Source: Moniliella sp. 'wahieum'
Lineage: Eukaryota; Basidiomycota; Moniliellomycetes; Moniliellales; Moniliellaceae
DNA: 64,000 bases
NCBI GenBank assembly: GCA_003971905.1
Contig: RSEE01000108.1
Location: 147,599 to 211,598, forward strand
Direction: 5' to 3'
Part shown: positions 11,732 through 24,800 of the stretch, one piece after another
How positions within the stretch are numbered: the first letter of the stretch is position 1
Layout: each line of letters starts with the position of its first letter
Notes under the pieces: generated by a model
Told to the model about the DNA's origin: nothing
Seen by the model: only the letters and a program-made list of their open reading frames with translations
The model's database searches: none
Program-made: the position numbers and the translations under genes

Positions 11732-11812
11732 TGACCCCTACCCGATTTGAACGGATGACCTTGAGGAGTCCCATCGCTGGAATCTCACGCGCTACCGCTG
11801 CGCCAAGAGGCC
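11732..11812 (-). tRNA. tRNA-Trp (CCA), inverted second copy
   Basis: The reverse complement is identical to the copy at 11413-11493 except for one base in the intron (GATGGG instead of GACGGG). Acceptor, D, anticodon (CCA) and T arms are the same. The two genes converge with their 3' ends 238 bases apart. A TTTT run follows on the minus strand. Confidence 0.8.
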
Positions 11813-12260
11813 TTTGTTGGCGGCGGTCAATTCCTTCGAGTACACCAACAAAGTAGTGGATTTTGGTTGTATTCTGTTTTGCATGTCTACCAGTTGTGCA
11901 GGGCTTTGCTTGGTGCATCGTGGCTACCCACCGATTGGGATGCCGTCGCCAGAGCTGGGTAATGCTGGAGTTCTGGGCCCCCACTCGCATGGACGCTTGC
12001 TGGGTGGCAGTAGGCGGCCACTGGAGGCGACTTGCGTGGAAGCTTGAGGCTGGACTCGTGGACTCGGCATGCGCAGGCAAAAGAGAGTGTGCTTACGGCA
12101 TGCCGGCCGTGTGCTTACGTCAGGCGGCAAGGCGCAGGGTGCGCTGAGCTGCCGCGGGGTGATGCATGGTGATGCATGACGAGTCGGCCGCCTGGCTACT
12201 GCGCACACTGGGCGGCCGCCGTCACATCTGCCCCACCACCCCCGATCCGCCAACTTCGCC

Positions 12261-13027
<767 letters not shown>

Positions 13028-13334
13028 ACGTTTTCTGTTCTCCTATTTTTTTGTCGCGAATGGATCCGTGCTTGCATTGGACAGTATACTTGGCGTGGGA
13101 ATCCCTTCTGCCTCCTCAGAGGATTGGTCCTTGCTCCCACAGCGACAGGGATTTGGATTCGTCGCGCCTGGCCGCCCGGCACTGAGTCGGCGGTGATTCA
13201 ATTGTGACTGGCCACTGACGAAGGCATCTCAGTCATCGTTGTGTTGATCTGGATAGTTGGTCCGGGTATGGGGCACGTGTCAACTGCTGGGCCGATCGAA
13301 CTGAGGTGGTCAACTGGTGTAGGTGGACAAAAAA

Positions 13335-13436
13335 TGACGAGAGTGGGATTCGAACCCACGCCCCGGAGGACTGCGGTTAGGGGCCCTATACAGGAACACC
13401 TTAACACAGCGCGTTAGACCACTTCGCTATCTCGCT
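13335..13436 (-). tRNA. tRNA-Leu (AAG), with intron
   Basis: On the minus strand the acceptor core CGAGA pairs with TCTCG, the D arm contains AAGTGGTCTAA, and the anticodon stem CTGTG/CGCAG encloses TTAAG (anticodon AAG) plus an intron of about 22 bases. A class II variable arm and T arm GTGGG-TTCGAAT-CCCAC follow, with discriminator A. Position 1-72 is mismatched. The long variable arm supports Leu. Confidence 0.8.
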
Positions 13437-15412
13437 GCTTCTTGAAATCCATTAAGGTTGAACACTAATAGGCCCTGTCTCGCAATATGGTATGGCCAAA
13501 AAAGAAAGATCTTAACATCCATCCTTATTTTTGGGTACATGTCATTCTTCCTACAAACTGCCTTGTCTAGCAATCGAGGAAACTTTTCTTAAAGCAGCAG
13601 ACGCCTCTTTGTGTACCATCTTGCAGACCGCACCTCTGACGTGCATTTCCCTCGAGACAGGTGTTGTCCCAACCTCCCTCCCGAATCAATCGTTCTTCGT
13701 TCCAAGTCCCATTCACCAAGTATACTACACCCACAGTTCGTGTGAGCTTCAAGCTCCTCCCTACGTGCCTCCTCTGTTCCTCCTCGTCATCTTCCACGAT
13801 CACAGTCCATTCAACACGTCACAGTCCTGCGACTGGGTATTAGGTTGTGGTGTCCACACACTTGATGTATTGATGCCTTGATGCCTTCATGGCAAACCAG
13901 GAAATACAAAGTATATTGGTGAGGAGCCGGCCGACGGATGTACGATAGTCTGCGGTTACTAAATGGGGTGTACAACAACAGCCGAACACGTTCCGGCTTT
14001 CATGATAACGAAGCGATTGATGACGGGGGTGAGCGAGGGCCGCTGTGGGAGGACGACGGAGGAATGCACCCAGCTTCCGCAATTCACGTTTCCAACAACG
14101 GGTCAAAGCGCAACGCGGAGAGAAAAGACTGGGCGTGGCAGACATGCATGCGCGCAGCGTCTTCGGACGAAGAACCATTTCCCATCGGCTCACTTTGTGT
14201 CTTCCCCTCCACGGGTGTCATCATCTTTTCCTGGCAATCTTTATTGCCGGCGTAGTACCCTCCCATGTCGTCGTCCCAGCAGGGAAGAACGGGGCTTTAG
14301 TCCGTCCCAGGTACTCGTGGCGGACTTGTCGCCAGACACTTGCTCCAGCAGCCCTGCGTGTGCTTGGGTTCCATCATCGAGAGATTGTGTGGACCAAAAA
14401 AGATGATGTCGGACGGTGGCTGAGCCTCAGCAATCAGGCTGGTTGCTCATTGCTGAAATGGAGGGGCCCAAGTGCACAATCGCATACGTTTGCAATGTTG
14501 AAACCACCCCGGCCCGAAAGACGTGCGCAGAACAGCTGGGCACGTAATGCGTTTACCCCCACCCTCTCTGTCTATCTCCCAGACACGCCTGGTCGTAGGT
14601 CTTCAGTTGCCGCTGGGTGCGCACACGCGCAAGGTGGCGGCGATAAGAAAGGAGGCCAAAGCGAGCACGTATAAACCGACTAGGTACCTCACCCGTCGTC
14701 CAGCATCCGGTCCCCTCCGCATCGCGTATTCTGCGTAGTTACTAATGGAGAAAGCCGGCTTTCTCTTGTTGGCGTAGAGTGCATATGTGTTGTCCTCTCC
14801 GTCCGTACGACAGGCACCCCCACAAAACACTCAACTCTGCCGTTCACACTCTTCCAATGGGAACATCCTGCATCAGGTTCCCATAGCGTAGGACACTCTT
14901 TCGGACCTGAATCCCCGGAGTAGGCCGCGAGCAATCTCAAGGGCTTTTCCGGTGTACCGTGCACCGTGTAAAAGCAATAGCAACAGTATACGGAGGCTGG
15001 TCTGGTACAGCCTATTCACACTGAGCTGTTGCGATGCGGCTTGGCTTGGCTCAGTGTACATGCGGATACCTCGCTGCGCACGGCTTCTTAGCACGTCAGC
15101 GTTACCTTTCCTCTTATTATACTCGGCCTGCAGCTTGCCCGCACCATTACGTGGCGTGGGTCCATGCACAGCAGAACATAACGGACCTACCATGAAAGCC
15201 ATCTGTGCAGCATCGATCTGACGGCGAAAGATTAATCCATCAGTGCGAACAAAATGATCAATCGCTACAACCGCCTTCCCCGGAACTGTCCCACGAATCC
15301 TCTGCAAGTTAGCTATCTCCGAGACTATAGGCACCAAGAGCCCCTGTCCGGGTCCATCTCAAGGGCGCCATAGTGAAAGCCATGGACGAGAGCAAGGGAG
15401 AATGTTGAGTAG
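13437..15412. other. intergenic, no gene seen
   Basis: No domain-bearing frame on either strand over about 2 kb. The 3' part is the presumed upstream region of the dioxygenase gene. Confidence 0.55.
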
Positions 15413-15420
15413 TATATAAA
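15413..15420 (+). promoter_or_regulatory. TATA box of the dioxygenase gene
   Basis: A TATATAAA motif about 95 bases upstream of the ATG, followed by a pyrimidine-rich leader, which is typical of strong fungal promoters. Confidence 0.7.
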
Positions 15421-15515
15421 GACGACAGGTAGAAGAAGCACACATCCCTTTTCATCACCTCCTTACCCCGCTCCGCTTATCCAGTTTCACCTCCTACACC
15501 TCCAGCATTTGCATC

Positions 15516-17106
15516 ATGGCCGCCATCGCAGTCCAGCCCGTTGCCCAGCCCACTTTTGGGGAGGGCAGTAAGCCGTCGTACGTGCCGCCTGTCTCGTCCA
15601 AGGATACGACGGCGCAGGCGACAAAGGCCGCTGTTCAGACCGAGTCCGTCAAGGCTCCTGATCCGACTGAAAAGGAGGCCAACACCAAGCTTGAGCTTGC
15701 GGACTGGGTGAAGAACCAGATGGAGTTCCGTACTGGGAGCGGATCTACCCGGTGGAACAGCCCACGTTTGAGGAGGCAGCCAAGGGCCATCCTGAGGACC
15801 GCCGTGCCCCCCACCCGGACGAAGAGTTCCCCCTGTCGGAAGCGGGACCGGAGGAACGTGCGCGTCGTGCCAAGGAGTTGGATGACCTGAACCAAGTCAA
15901 CTTTACCACGCCCGCTTGACGAGGACTTTGAGCCAGGGTACAAGTACGCCTGGGCTCTGCCTTGGTTTGACGAGCGGTACAAGTCGGACTACTTTAAGGA
16001 CCAGCACTGGAAGCCGTTTGAGCATCGGGACGTGGGCTTGCGTGCGCTGTCGCACCCGGACCCCTTGGCCTTCCTCAAAAAGGAAGGTGTCAAGACGGAA
16101 GAGCTCTCGCCCGGTTCGGAACCAAGGTGTACGGCTTAGACCTCACCGCTCTCACTCCCGACGAGAAAGATGAGTTGGCACTGTACATTGCCCAGCGCGG
16201 TGGTGGTGTTTGAGGACCAGGACAAATTTATCGATCAGTCCCCCCAGGAACTCAAGGCGTATGGATACCATTTCTCCCCCAAGCAGCACCAGCATCAAGT
16301 GTCGGGCCAGCCGAAGGACCACCCCGAGTTCCACCTCGTCTATCGCTCGCCGCCCAACTGGCCCCTCGACTCGTATCGTGCTGCTGGCCGCTTTTCTAGC
16401 AAGGGTAAGTTCTTGTCATCCCTCCCCCGTCGCCCTATATATGCCCTATGTGTACCCAATGCGTTCAATTGCGTTGTACTCACCAACCCACCTTGCAGGC
16501 TGGCACTCGGATGTGTCGTTCGAAGCGCAGCCCGCTGGCACCACGGCCCTTTTCCTGTTTGACTCGCCCAAGAGCGGGGGGGACACGCTCTTCATTGACC
16601 AAGAAGAGACGCTCCGGCGCCTCTCGCCTTCCTTCCGTGCGTACCTCAGCACGCTCAAGGCCGAGCACGATGGTTTCCGCCAGGTGGAGCTGGCCAAGCA
16701 GAGCAAGCTCGGTGTGGCCCGCCGTCCGCCCGTGAGCAACGTGCACCCGGTCGTGCGCACCCACCCGGTCACGGGGCGCGAAAGCTTGTATGTGTCCGAA
16801 TCGTTCACCAAGCGCATCGTCGGTGTCAAGGAGGAGGAAAGTGAAGCGATCTTGGGCCTGCTCAAGAAACTGGTCAACGAAACGCTGGATGCACAGGTCC
16901 GCGTTCAGTGGGGACCCAAGTCGGTCGTGTACTGGGACAACCGTCGCACGTTGCACTCAGCGTCGTACGCCAAGTCCGACAAGCCCGAGCGCCGCCACGG
17001 CGCGCGCATCACGCCCCAGGCCGAACGCCCGTTCTATGTTCCCCGTCCCGAGGGCTTCTTTGCCGAGCTGCGCGACGTCCAGCCGCCGCGCAAGCTTGCC
17101 GTGTAA
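15516..17106 (+). CDS. TauD/JLP1-type Fe(II)/2-oxoglutarate dioxygenase
   Basis: A cytosolic non-haem iron dioxygenase of the sulfonate/alpha-ketoglutarate family, which releases sulfite from taurine-like substrates or hydroxylates related acids. The ATG at 15516 lies behind a TATA box and a pyrimidine-rich leader. The N-terminal third is in shifting frames, with breaks near 15730, 15916, 16112 and 16205; the first and third are net -1. Conserved text includes WFDERYKSDYFKDQHWKPFEHRD, TKVYGLDLTAL and VVFEDQDKF. Intron 16405-16498 splits SSKG. Exon 2 is intact and starts with the HxD iron motif (GWHSDVSF); the distal His is in DNRRTLHSA and the 2-oxoglutarate Arg is in RRHGARI. The iron triad is therefore complete. 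The exact substrate cannot be read from sequence. Confidence 0.85.
16405..16498 (+). other. dioxygenase gene intron
   Basis: 94-base intron with donor GTAAGT, branch-like TACTCAC and acceptor TTGCAG. Splicing joins SSKG to WHSDVSF, restoring the iron-binding motif. Confidence 0.9.
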
Positions 17107-17631
17107 AGCGTTAAGCTCGGGGGGCCCGGGACTGCAAGTGTCCCACCTCGTAAAGTGGTCGATAGGCCGTTGTGGCAAATATATGGTGAATACCGTGCAT
17201 TACGCATTACACACTGTCAATTCTTCACGCATAGGCTGCATATAGCTGCCGCCTCTCTGTATACGAGGGTACGCCCTTTGATGGTTGTAACCTCGTCGAG
17301 CGCGAAGATCATTACTATAGGGTACTGCGAGAGGTTACAATCCGTGGCGGAAATGATCCGGATAATGCGGTCAGGGACTATATGGAGTTGACCAGGATAC
17401 CTTGTAGTGTTGCACCGTGGCAGTGCTGTGAGTCGCACTACCCTAGTTAAGAGGTTTTTTGTTTTAGGCGTAGCCTGCGCCGCGCGCCCTATCCATGTAA
17501 CTTTGTTCCAATTGTAAGCTGCTCGTGTGGTAGACACTGCTGGGGCATTCCTCTGTTTTTCCCTACCACCGCCACCTCTTCGCTCCATTCGTTACCTCGT
17601 TCTCGCTCATCTGCTTCTGGTGGCTCAGACC
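17107..17631. other. intergenic
   Basis: No gene is visible. The 3' end is a pyrimidine-rich leader (about 17555-17630) before the next ATG. Confidence 0.5.
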
Positions 17632-18195
17632 ATGCCGTCTGCCTCTGCCGTAGTACGTAGCAACAGTAGAGCTATTATCGAGCCGGATGCTAAAGGCGGA
17701 CTAGCTGTAAGTATCCGTATGGAAGATGGATCTGCATTATCACAACAGCTTTTTTCTGTCATATCTTCCACGTCTTTCTTTATTGGTGGGTGTGTGCTTC
17801 ACTGCGGCTTCACTCGCTTTTCACTGCTCTCCTTTTTCTGTGGAAGAATGTCAAGCTCTTGATCAAGAGGGGACCATGTCGCTTCTCTCGTTAGGCTTAG
17901 GAGAGGTAGCCGATGCGCTGAGGGTGTTGGTGGTTGGTGCCCGTGCTGGTGATATAGCGCCCGCAGGGGCAAAGTTGCTGATAGCACGCCAACAGTGAGT
18001 GTGGTTTGTTGGGGATGACCGATCTGATCGGTAGTGAACGTAGTGTAGTCGGGAGAGAGGATCGGAGAGAGGATGATGGATGATGCGGCCGCTTTCTGTC
18101 CCAACAGCTTTGGTGCGACGGAAGAATGGAAGAGGAAGCTGAAGGGTGGATTGTTGTGCTCGCATGTGGCAACACTGGCGCTGTGCTGGCGCTGA
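17632..18195 (+). CDS. small three-exon gene, unknown function
   Basis: Not recognised. Exon 1 (17632-17706) encodes MPSASAVVRSNSRAIIEPDA and ends at a strong GTAAGT donor. Exon 2 begins at 17847 (NVKLLIKRG) and, after one apparent lost base near 17872, reads TMSLLSLGLGEVADALRVLV through ARAGDIAP to the GTGAGT donor at 17995. Exon 3 (18108-18195) reads FGATEEWKRKLKGG to the stop. Both introns have consensus ends and the pyrimidine-rich leader looks like a real transcript. With the break restored the product is about 110 residues with alternating strands and helices. There is a weak look of an Alba-type small nucleic-acid-binding fold, but I would not assign it. Confidence 0.45.
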
Positions 18196-18715
18196 GGTGC
18201 TGGTGGCTATGGGAGCTGAGACAGGCCGAGCGGCCGGCGTGTGTCAGATGCGCCGGTGAAATTTGAAACGGGAAACTGGACAGGCCCAACCGGGACAACG
18301 CGTAGCCAGCAACCCTAAGGCAGGCATTTGTATTTACTCCAGAGCGCGGCTCGGCTGCCCCCGCGCTGCCCAGCTGGCCCGGCGGGCTGGGCGGCAGAGT
18401 TTGATTGGGAGCTGGGATGGGGACCACCACCGCCTGAGCACCGCACACCCCAGCACAGCAGCAGCCGCGCCCGCACCCGACCGCGCCCGACACGCGCTCT
18501 GTTGGGGTGCGGAGGTGCGGAGGTGCGGACGCGGGAGCGTGTGGCATGTTGTGAGGCCCCAGCGCGGCGGAAGAGGGAAGCTACTCATTCCCCTCCACCG
18601 GCACTTGGCCACACGCCCGCTTCCCTTGCGGCTGGGTGCGTAGCTACGCGCTCCCGCAGCTCGTTCGCGTGGATATTGACGCGCGGCCTCATCAACTCAC
18701 CCCCCCCACCACCAG

Positions 18716-19697
18716 CCGACGAGGGATGGGCCCACGATGTCCCTCGCGCACCGGCGTCCTCAGCCCCGTCCCCTCGCCCCTCTGACCACCACAAACGAAC
18801 ACCACCTGCCCCCGTTCCCCCACGCCACCCGGCCCAAGCGTCCTCCCACCAGTCGCACCACCAAGGGCATCAGCAGTCGTCCCAGCAGTCGTCCCAGCAG
18901 TCGCCCCAGCAGTCGCCCCACTAGTCGTCCTACCAGTCGCCCCACCAGTCGCCCCACCAGTCGCCCCACCAGCCGTCCTCCCAGCCAGCCCTCCAGCCAG
19001 GCCCCAGCCGGCGGGCATCCGAGGTGGACCTTACTGCCTGGGACGCAGAGGGACGGGGCAGCATCCCAATCCCCCGTCCGCTCGGCGAGCCCGTACGCAA
19101 GAAGAAGCTTGTTCCGCGCGAGCCCGAGCCGGACCTGGAGAGCGATTGGGCCGCCTCCGATTCGGAATTCACGTCTTCTTCCGACGGGGAATCGGAATGG
19201 GACGATCCGATGGGCATGGCGCGGTCGCTTGCGCTCGAGTTGGAGCTGGAGCGGGAACGGACGGATGGTCATCCAACCCAATGGATCTCCACAACCCCCT
19301 TGTCCCCCTTAACGCCCCTGCCCCCCTGGACAAGTTCGACCCTGACGCATCCGACCTTGCCCTCGGACGCGCGCCTTCCCTGGACACGCAGGAGCGCACC
19401 TCTGGTCCCTAAACTCTCGACACCATCCGACGGGATCGGTCCCGCTCCTCCCTTCTCTCCCACAGCAGGAGCACCAGCGCGCCTCGCCTCCTGCCACGCC
19501 CCCTCTATCGCATACAGACACGGGCACCCTCCGCATCCGCCTCCGCATCCGCCTCCACATCCGCATCCGCATCAGCATCAGCATCCGCATCCGCATCCGC
19601 ATCCGCATCCGCAGCCACATACACATACACATACACATACTCCCCCCCTGCCCCACCCACACGAGGCGTATGGTCCTTCTTTGGGTGGTACGACTAG
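18716..19697 (+). CDS. disordered low-complexity protein, partial gene model
   Basis: Not recognised. After a possible intron acceptor (CCAG at 18712-18715) one frame gives a Ser/Gln/His/Pro-rich segment (QQSSQQSPQQSPHQS pattern) with one TAG codon near 18923 that breaks the repeat. It continues into a conserved-looking acidic block at about 19027-19260 (VDLTAWDAEGRGS, EPDLESDWAASDSEFTSSSD, LALELELERE). A -1 shift then gives MDLHNPLVPLNAPAPLDKFD, and a further shift gives a Ser/Arg region, an SASASA tract coded by CGCATC repeats (about 19525-19620), a TYTYTY tract and a final WSFFGWYD. The 5' exons are not identified. The acidic block could be an interaction motif; no function can be given. 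Confidence 0.4.
19525..19645 (+). repeat. CGCATC and CATACA microsatellites
   Basis: Tandem hexamers CGCATC/CGCCTC followed by CATACA repeats inside the disordered reading frame. They read as Ser-Ala or His-Pro dipeptides depending on frame. Confidence 0.85.
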
Positions 19698-20380
19698 ACC
19701 CTTGCGGGCACGAGATGGTCGATGCTCAATGATCAATGAGTGGAGCATGCTGCGTGCCTCTGGCTATCTACATCCCCTGATCGGGGGTCGATGATCGAGA
19801 TGATCCATCTTGGCTCCAAGCTCCAACTACTGTCACGGGTTGAATATGATGAATGGCTTGCATGTGGATTCACATTGTGGAGAGTGAGAGTGAGGATCGA
19901 TGGATAGTGAATGCATATAGAAGCGAAAGGCGTGGACGTGGCGTCCCAGCGATCAACGCTTCGTAGCTCCCACGGTCAGTACGCAGTCTGACTGCCCAGG
20001 GCTCAGACTGGAAGCTCCTTGGCCGTGTCCAAGGTGCTCAAGGCGCCGAACTGGTGGAAACTAAAGCGGAATGCCGCCTGTGGGAGAGAGACTAGATTCC
20101 GTTCTCGGGAGAAGACCTACAGGGCCTGATGCTCGAAAGAATGCAGAGAGAAGTTGATACTCCTTTTGCGAGACGGGCGTACCAGTAACGAAGAGAAGGT
20201 GATTAACGATTCACCAGTACAGGCGAGGGCCAGCCTAGCGAGGGCCACGGGCCACAGCAGACGATAGGCGGGTGAGCAATGAGCACCGTCACGGGCCGGT
20301 CGCTGAGCCTGGCCGCAAGGGTGCAGTGGGGGCTGCCTGCGGGATGGGCGCCTGGATGGGGCGGCGAGGGTTTGGTGGAG
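19698..20380. other. intergenic, no gene seen
   Basis: Convergent gap between the low-complexity gene (+) and the MFS gene (-). No domain or RNA gene is evident. Confidence 0.5.
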
Positions 20381-22560
20381 CTAGAGCGGCGCCGCAGAAG
20401 GTTGGGGCTGAGCCTGGGCGCGGGCACGGGCGCGGCGCCAGTACGGCCCGCGCTGGCAAACCAGCAGGAAGCAGGGGATGCACAGCGCGCTCAGCCCGGC
20501 TACCAGCACGTACGTCCATCCGGGCCCGAGTGCCGCCAGCACATACTCCACCACGGCCGCTGCCACTGCGCCGAGGCAGCAGCGCCACATGTTGTTGCAC
20601 GCCGTACACCCCGCGCGCCGCCGGCAGGTAGTCCACCAGCATCGTCCCTGTGACCGCCATGAACTGCGCAATGGAGATGCCCACCAGGACAAGCATCGTG
20701 ATTGGCGCCACGGCCGGCGCATGCGTTTCTATGCACAGCCAAAGCCCACCTGGCCCGCAATCATCAGCGGCACAGCACAGTACAGCACAGGCAACCGCGC
20801 CTCCTCGAGCGGGAAGAGGACATCCACCGCTCCCTCATCTGTCCTACCCACCGCCGTGCTCCGAGTTGCATCCCTGCCTCCATCCCCATCCGGCCGGGAG
20901 CAGCTCTCTTCGCCTCTGCGTCGTCGTCCTCTGGGTCTCTACGCCCTGCCGCCGCTTGGGCTTGGGCTTGCTCTTGCTCGAACCGCCGTGCGCGCCGACG
21001 ATACATCCAGTCCAGCAGCCGCCCCGTCGTGACGGAAGCCAAGCCATTCCCCACTCCACACGCGAGGAAGACCAAGCCGGTTCCCATGACTGAATAACCA
21101 TATTGACCCTGAAGATGCTCGCTACCGGTTGGATCACCATGTAGTAGGTTGCAAATGGGATTGCGTTGCCCAGGAGCATCAAGAGGACCTCAGGGTAGGC
21201 CATGTAGCCCAGCGGACGTAACGTCTTGCGCACCTGTGCCCCCACACAATCCGTGCCCGGTCCCACGCCGAAGCGCGTTCCGGCAGCGCGGGACCGGCGG
21301 GCCAGCCGGGCCGCGGCGTGCCCGTGCGCTGCGTCGTGGTGGTCTTGCTGATCAGACGCCAGACCGCCTCGTGGAAGATGGTAGGCGGAGGGAGGGACCC
21401 GTTCCCGACGAGGGAGGGAACGCAGTGTTCTGCCACCGTAGGTCAGTGCCCCATCTATCGTCATCTCATCTCAGTTTGGTAAGGGAGGAGAGGCGGGGGG
21501 GGCTTACTCGGGCAAAAAGAAAATGAGGAGCAAAAGGCTGACGGAAGCCAAGATGAGGCAAAAGAGAAAGACGACGCGCCAATTGAAACGCGAGACCAGC
21601 GCGGCACCCAACAACGGACCCAACGCCGGTCCCAGTGCCAAGGTGGCATTGAGCATGCTCATAATCCCGCTCGATTCGCTGGGACGGTCATGTCGCCAAT
21701 GGTACCCTGATGGCAAAAAATGTTTTGAGTCAGTCAGCTTGCCCCCTCTGCTTTGCGTTGCTTTGCTTTGCTTTGCTTTGCGTTGCTTTCCATGTCGCCT
21801 ACACTCCAGATAGATGTGACGTACCGCACCAACGCTCACATGCTCGCTGACCCACTCGCTGCACGACGCGCAGAACGACAAGGCCAGCATACACTGCATG
21901 CTTGCTCTTCTCCGTCGCGTGGGGCAACGATAGAGCCCGGCAGTAGCCCACATAGAACAAGACACAGAATGTAGATGGGCCGACGACCTAGCGAGTCGGT
22001 GAGGCTCCCAATGAACAAGGGCTGATCCCTTGCGACAACATGAACGCTACAATCGAAAGGTTGATCGACTCGATGGAGGTACGAAGGTCCTAGACCAGCA
22101 GTCAGTTTTTCCCTGCCCCCCCCCCCAAAGTCGAAGGAATGGGTAACCCCTCCAACTCTCAACTCTCAACGCTCAACTCTCAACGTCCGCCGCAGCTGTG
22201 GGGAGGCAGCTTGGTAAATATTGACCGAGATGGGCGAGACGAACGCAGATAGCACGACAACCTTGTTGTTTGTTTGTTGTTTTAGTTAGTTAGTTTGGGA
22301 GCCTCCTTTGGGGCGGCTTGAGGTCCAGCTTCCGCTTCCCGCTTCGAGCTTCACCCAGGTATCGGCAGAAAGAGAAAGACAACAAACGTACAAAGATCCA
22401 AGCGCGATAGTGCGAACGAAGAGATGTGTAGGGCTCCTTTATTGGGGGCAGGATCTGCGGGGGGACATCTCCGCTCACTGGCAGGCTTGAACGGAAGCAC
22501 TTGACCAATATCCTCTTCCGATGCGGGCGGGAGGGTGCCGCTGTCCCACGAATCGGGCAT
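20381..22560 (-). CDS. MFS transporter, DHA1 multidrug/H+ antiporter type
   Basis: A plasma-membrane proton-coupled exporter of the 12-helix DHA1 class. The ATG at 22560 starts a cytosolic tail MPDSWDSGTLPPASEED. A GTACGT donor ends the exon after HYRAWIF (intron 22391-22262). Exon 2 has helix 1 (VVVLSAFVSPISVNIY). A second intron (about 22184-22090) is followed by NLSIVAFMLSQGISPLFIG and motif A, GSLTDSLGRRPIYI. A third intron ends before GTIGDM (about 21704). Then come MLNATLALGPALGPLLGAAL (motif C region), helices around LLMLLGNAIPFATYYMVIQP and GTGLVFLACGVGNGLAS, a charged central loop, and last helices ending WTYVLVAGLSALCIPCFLLV with the stop at 20381. At least five frame breaks occur. 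The substrate is unknown. Confidence 0.75.
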
Positions 22561-24800
22561 GGCGTCAGGCACGGCAGCCGGCTTGAGCAGGTCATGCCGC
22601 AGGGAGGCCAAGAACAAGGCGGAGGGGGAGAGGCGCGGCGCGTGAAGCTTGAAGCTTGAAGATCTCTCTCCGTTGGCAACCCGAGGAATGGGCGCTGAGC
22701 CGGGACGACGGGGGTGGGTGTGGAGGAAGGAGATGAAGACGGGAGAGGATTGATGAATATGGCAGGACCCACGCACTTGCCGCACTCTGCTCCTGCCCAC
22801 GGAGCTGCCCTCTCGCCCAGGGCTCACGGGCACCCACACACTTTCTGACAGAGGGTGCGCCACGAACGCGAGCAAGCGGCTGGCTCGGACAGGCTCGGCG
22901 GCAGTGCCTGTTCGGTGCCCGTCGCCAGCGCTGGGCTGGGGCCTAGCGGCGCAACGGGCAGGTTTGGACCGTGTGCGATGCACGTGGCTAGTGGCAGTGG
23001 CTAGGGGCGGCGCTGCAATGGCAGGGCTGCATCCTGCCCACGCTGCTCCAGCTCTCCAGATCCGGTATAGCCGGCACCTGGCATCGCACCTGCAGCGGCT
23101 GGGAGGGAAAAAGCGCTGAGGCGCTAGGGGACAAGGCGGACAAGATGAGATCTCACGCCTCCGATCTCCCAGTGAAAAGTTTTCAGCTAGTGAGACTGGG
23201 AAAGCCAGTGGGGGCGTGCAGCACACCGGCCCCCCGCCGCGCTTCTCTCTCGCACCGCAGCAGGCGAGACCGGCGAGACAGGCACGGCGGGGTGTGGAGG
23301 CACTCAGTAACTCAGTACTCATACGTCAGTACGCCCCACTAAGCGCCAGGCTTCAGCAGCGGACACATCGGAGATCGGAGATAGTCGAAGAGAAGCGGCG
23401 GGGCGGTGATGCGATGGGAGGCAAACAACGTGCAATCGACGACCATCCTCTCGCCATCCGCTCGCGTTTTTTTTCAACTTGAAGCGTAAAGCTTAAAAGT
23501 TGGACTGATACTGATTTGGATTTTGGCTTGACAGTTTAGCCGCCCGTTTGCGTTGCGCACGCGGGGGGAGCATCTGCCAGATCCCATTCCCTTCGCTGCA
23601 TGGTTTCAGCCAACAGTACTCTCCCTTTTCTTCCCATCCCGTGCATGCTTGACCCACCACTCAGTAGCCTCCAGTGTGGTCGGACACTCTGGGTCTCAGG
23701 CGCAGCTCTTCAGCGATACTTGTCGCGGGCTTGGCCGCCGCCACAGAAGAGGGGGCCCATCCCGGAAGGGGGACTAGGGGCACAGCTATCCCTTTTAGAG
23801 GTCCGAAAAGAGGCGAGACTTACGGTATTTACTTCTTGGGATGATTGGTGTATGCGGGACGAACTAGGGACACGGAGGGGCCTCTCGGCATATAGCAGAG
23901 GTGGCTGCAAGTGCGGCAAGGCTGCGTATGCACCGGCCCGAGCGGCAATAAAAGTATTCGTGTCTGTTCGCGGTGCTGAGGGACGCCGGGAAGGGGCAGC
24001 GGCGCACATACTCTACCAGAGCTGTGGAGCTGGACTGGGACTGGAGGCGGCGTGGCTGGAAGTGGACCCACCCCGCAAGACTAGATTGGTTTCGACGTGG
24101 CACGGGCAGGGCACACGCGACTTTTGGTTGGACAAGAAGCTGAGGGGATCATGCGGGAGCCAGCGCCCGTCAGACAACAGATAGATTGGCCATCCTACAA
24201 CATATCCAAACGCATATAAGGCGAAAGCGGGGGGGAGAGGAAAAGGATGCTTTGGAGGGGGAGCAAAGGACGCTACTCCCGCAGAGAGAACAGGTGGCGC
24301 ATGTGGAAACCTGCAACCGGCGTGAAGTTAATAGTTTGGAGCGTGCAGCCGGTAATGCCCGAAAAGACTTGAGGACATCTCTGTTGGCGGTGCTTCAGCT
24401 TGGCCATAAGCCATTCGGTATCAAATGTCAAAGAATGGCACGTGGTTGGACCAGCGGAAGCGAGAAGAGACCTTAAGAGCTGGCCTTTCTAGATGACGAT
24501 GTACCTATAGCCCGCGCATAAATCCTATAAATGGTTCCGGAGTGGGAATTTGAAAGAGAGATAATGTTTGAAGAGGGACGATCTGTTGTGGTGCATTAGA
24601 ATTGCCACTCCATCATATTCCCATCAAGGGAGAAGAGGACAATGCGGAGCAAAAAGAGCAAGAGATAGAACAAGAGAGGATAGACAAAAGACAAAGAGAC
24701 TGGTCCAGGTTCCAGCGTCAAGTGGGGGACCCGTTCTCTTTTAAAGCATTAATCATCAGTGCACACGAGATATGTGGTTCCAGCCACAACTATTGGGCCC
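22561..24800. other. intergenic, no gene seen
   Basis: The long minus-strand frame over 22351-23322 contains the MFS start but has no domain upstream of it and is probably leader. The rest (23.3-24.8 kb) has no recognisable coding content. Confidence 0.5.

Noticed and set aside
22561-23322. Upstream part of a 323-codon minus-strand frame
   Set aside because: Only its last part carries the MFS N terminus. The upstream portion is Arg/Ser/Cys-rich leader without domains, so the start was set at 22560.
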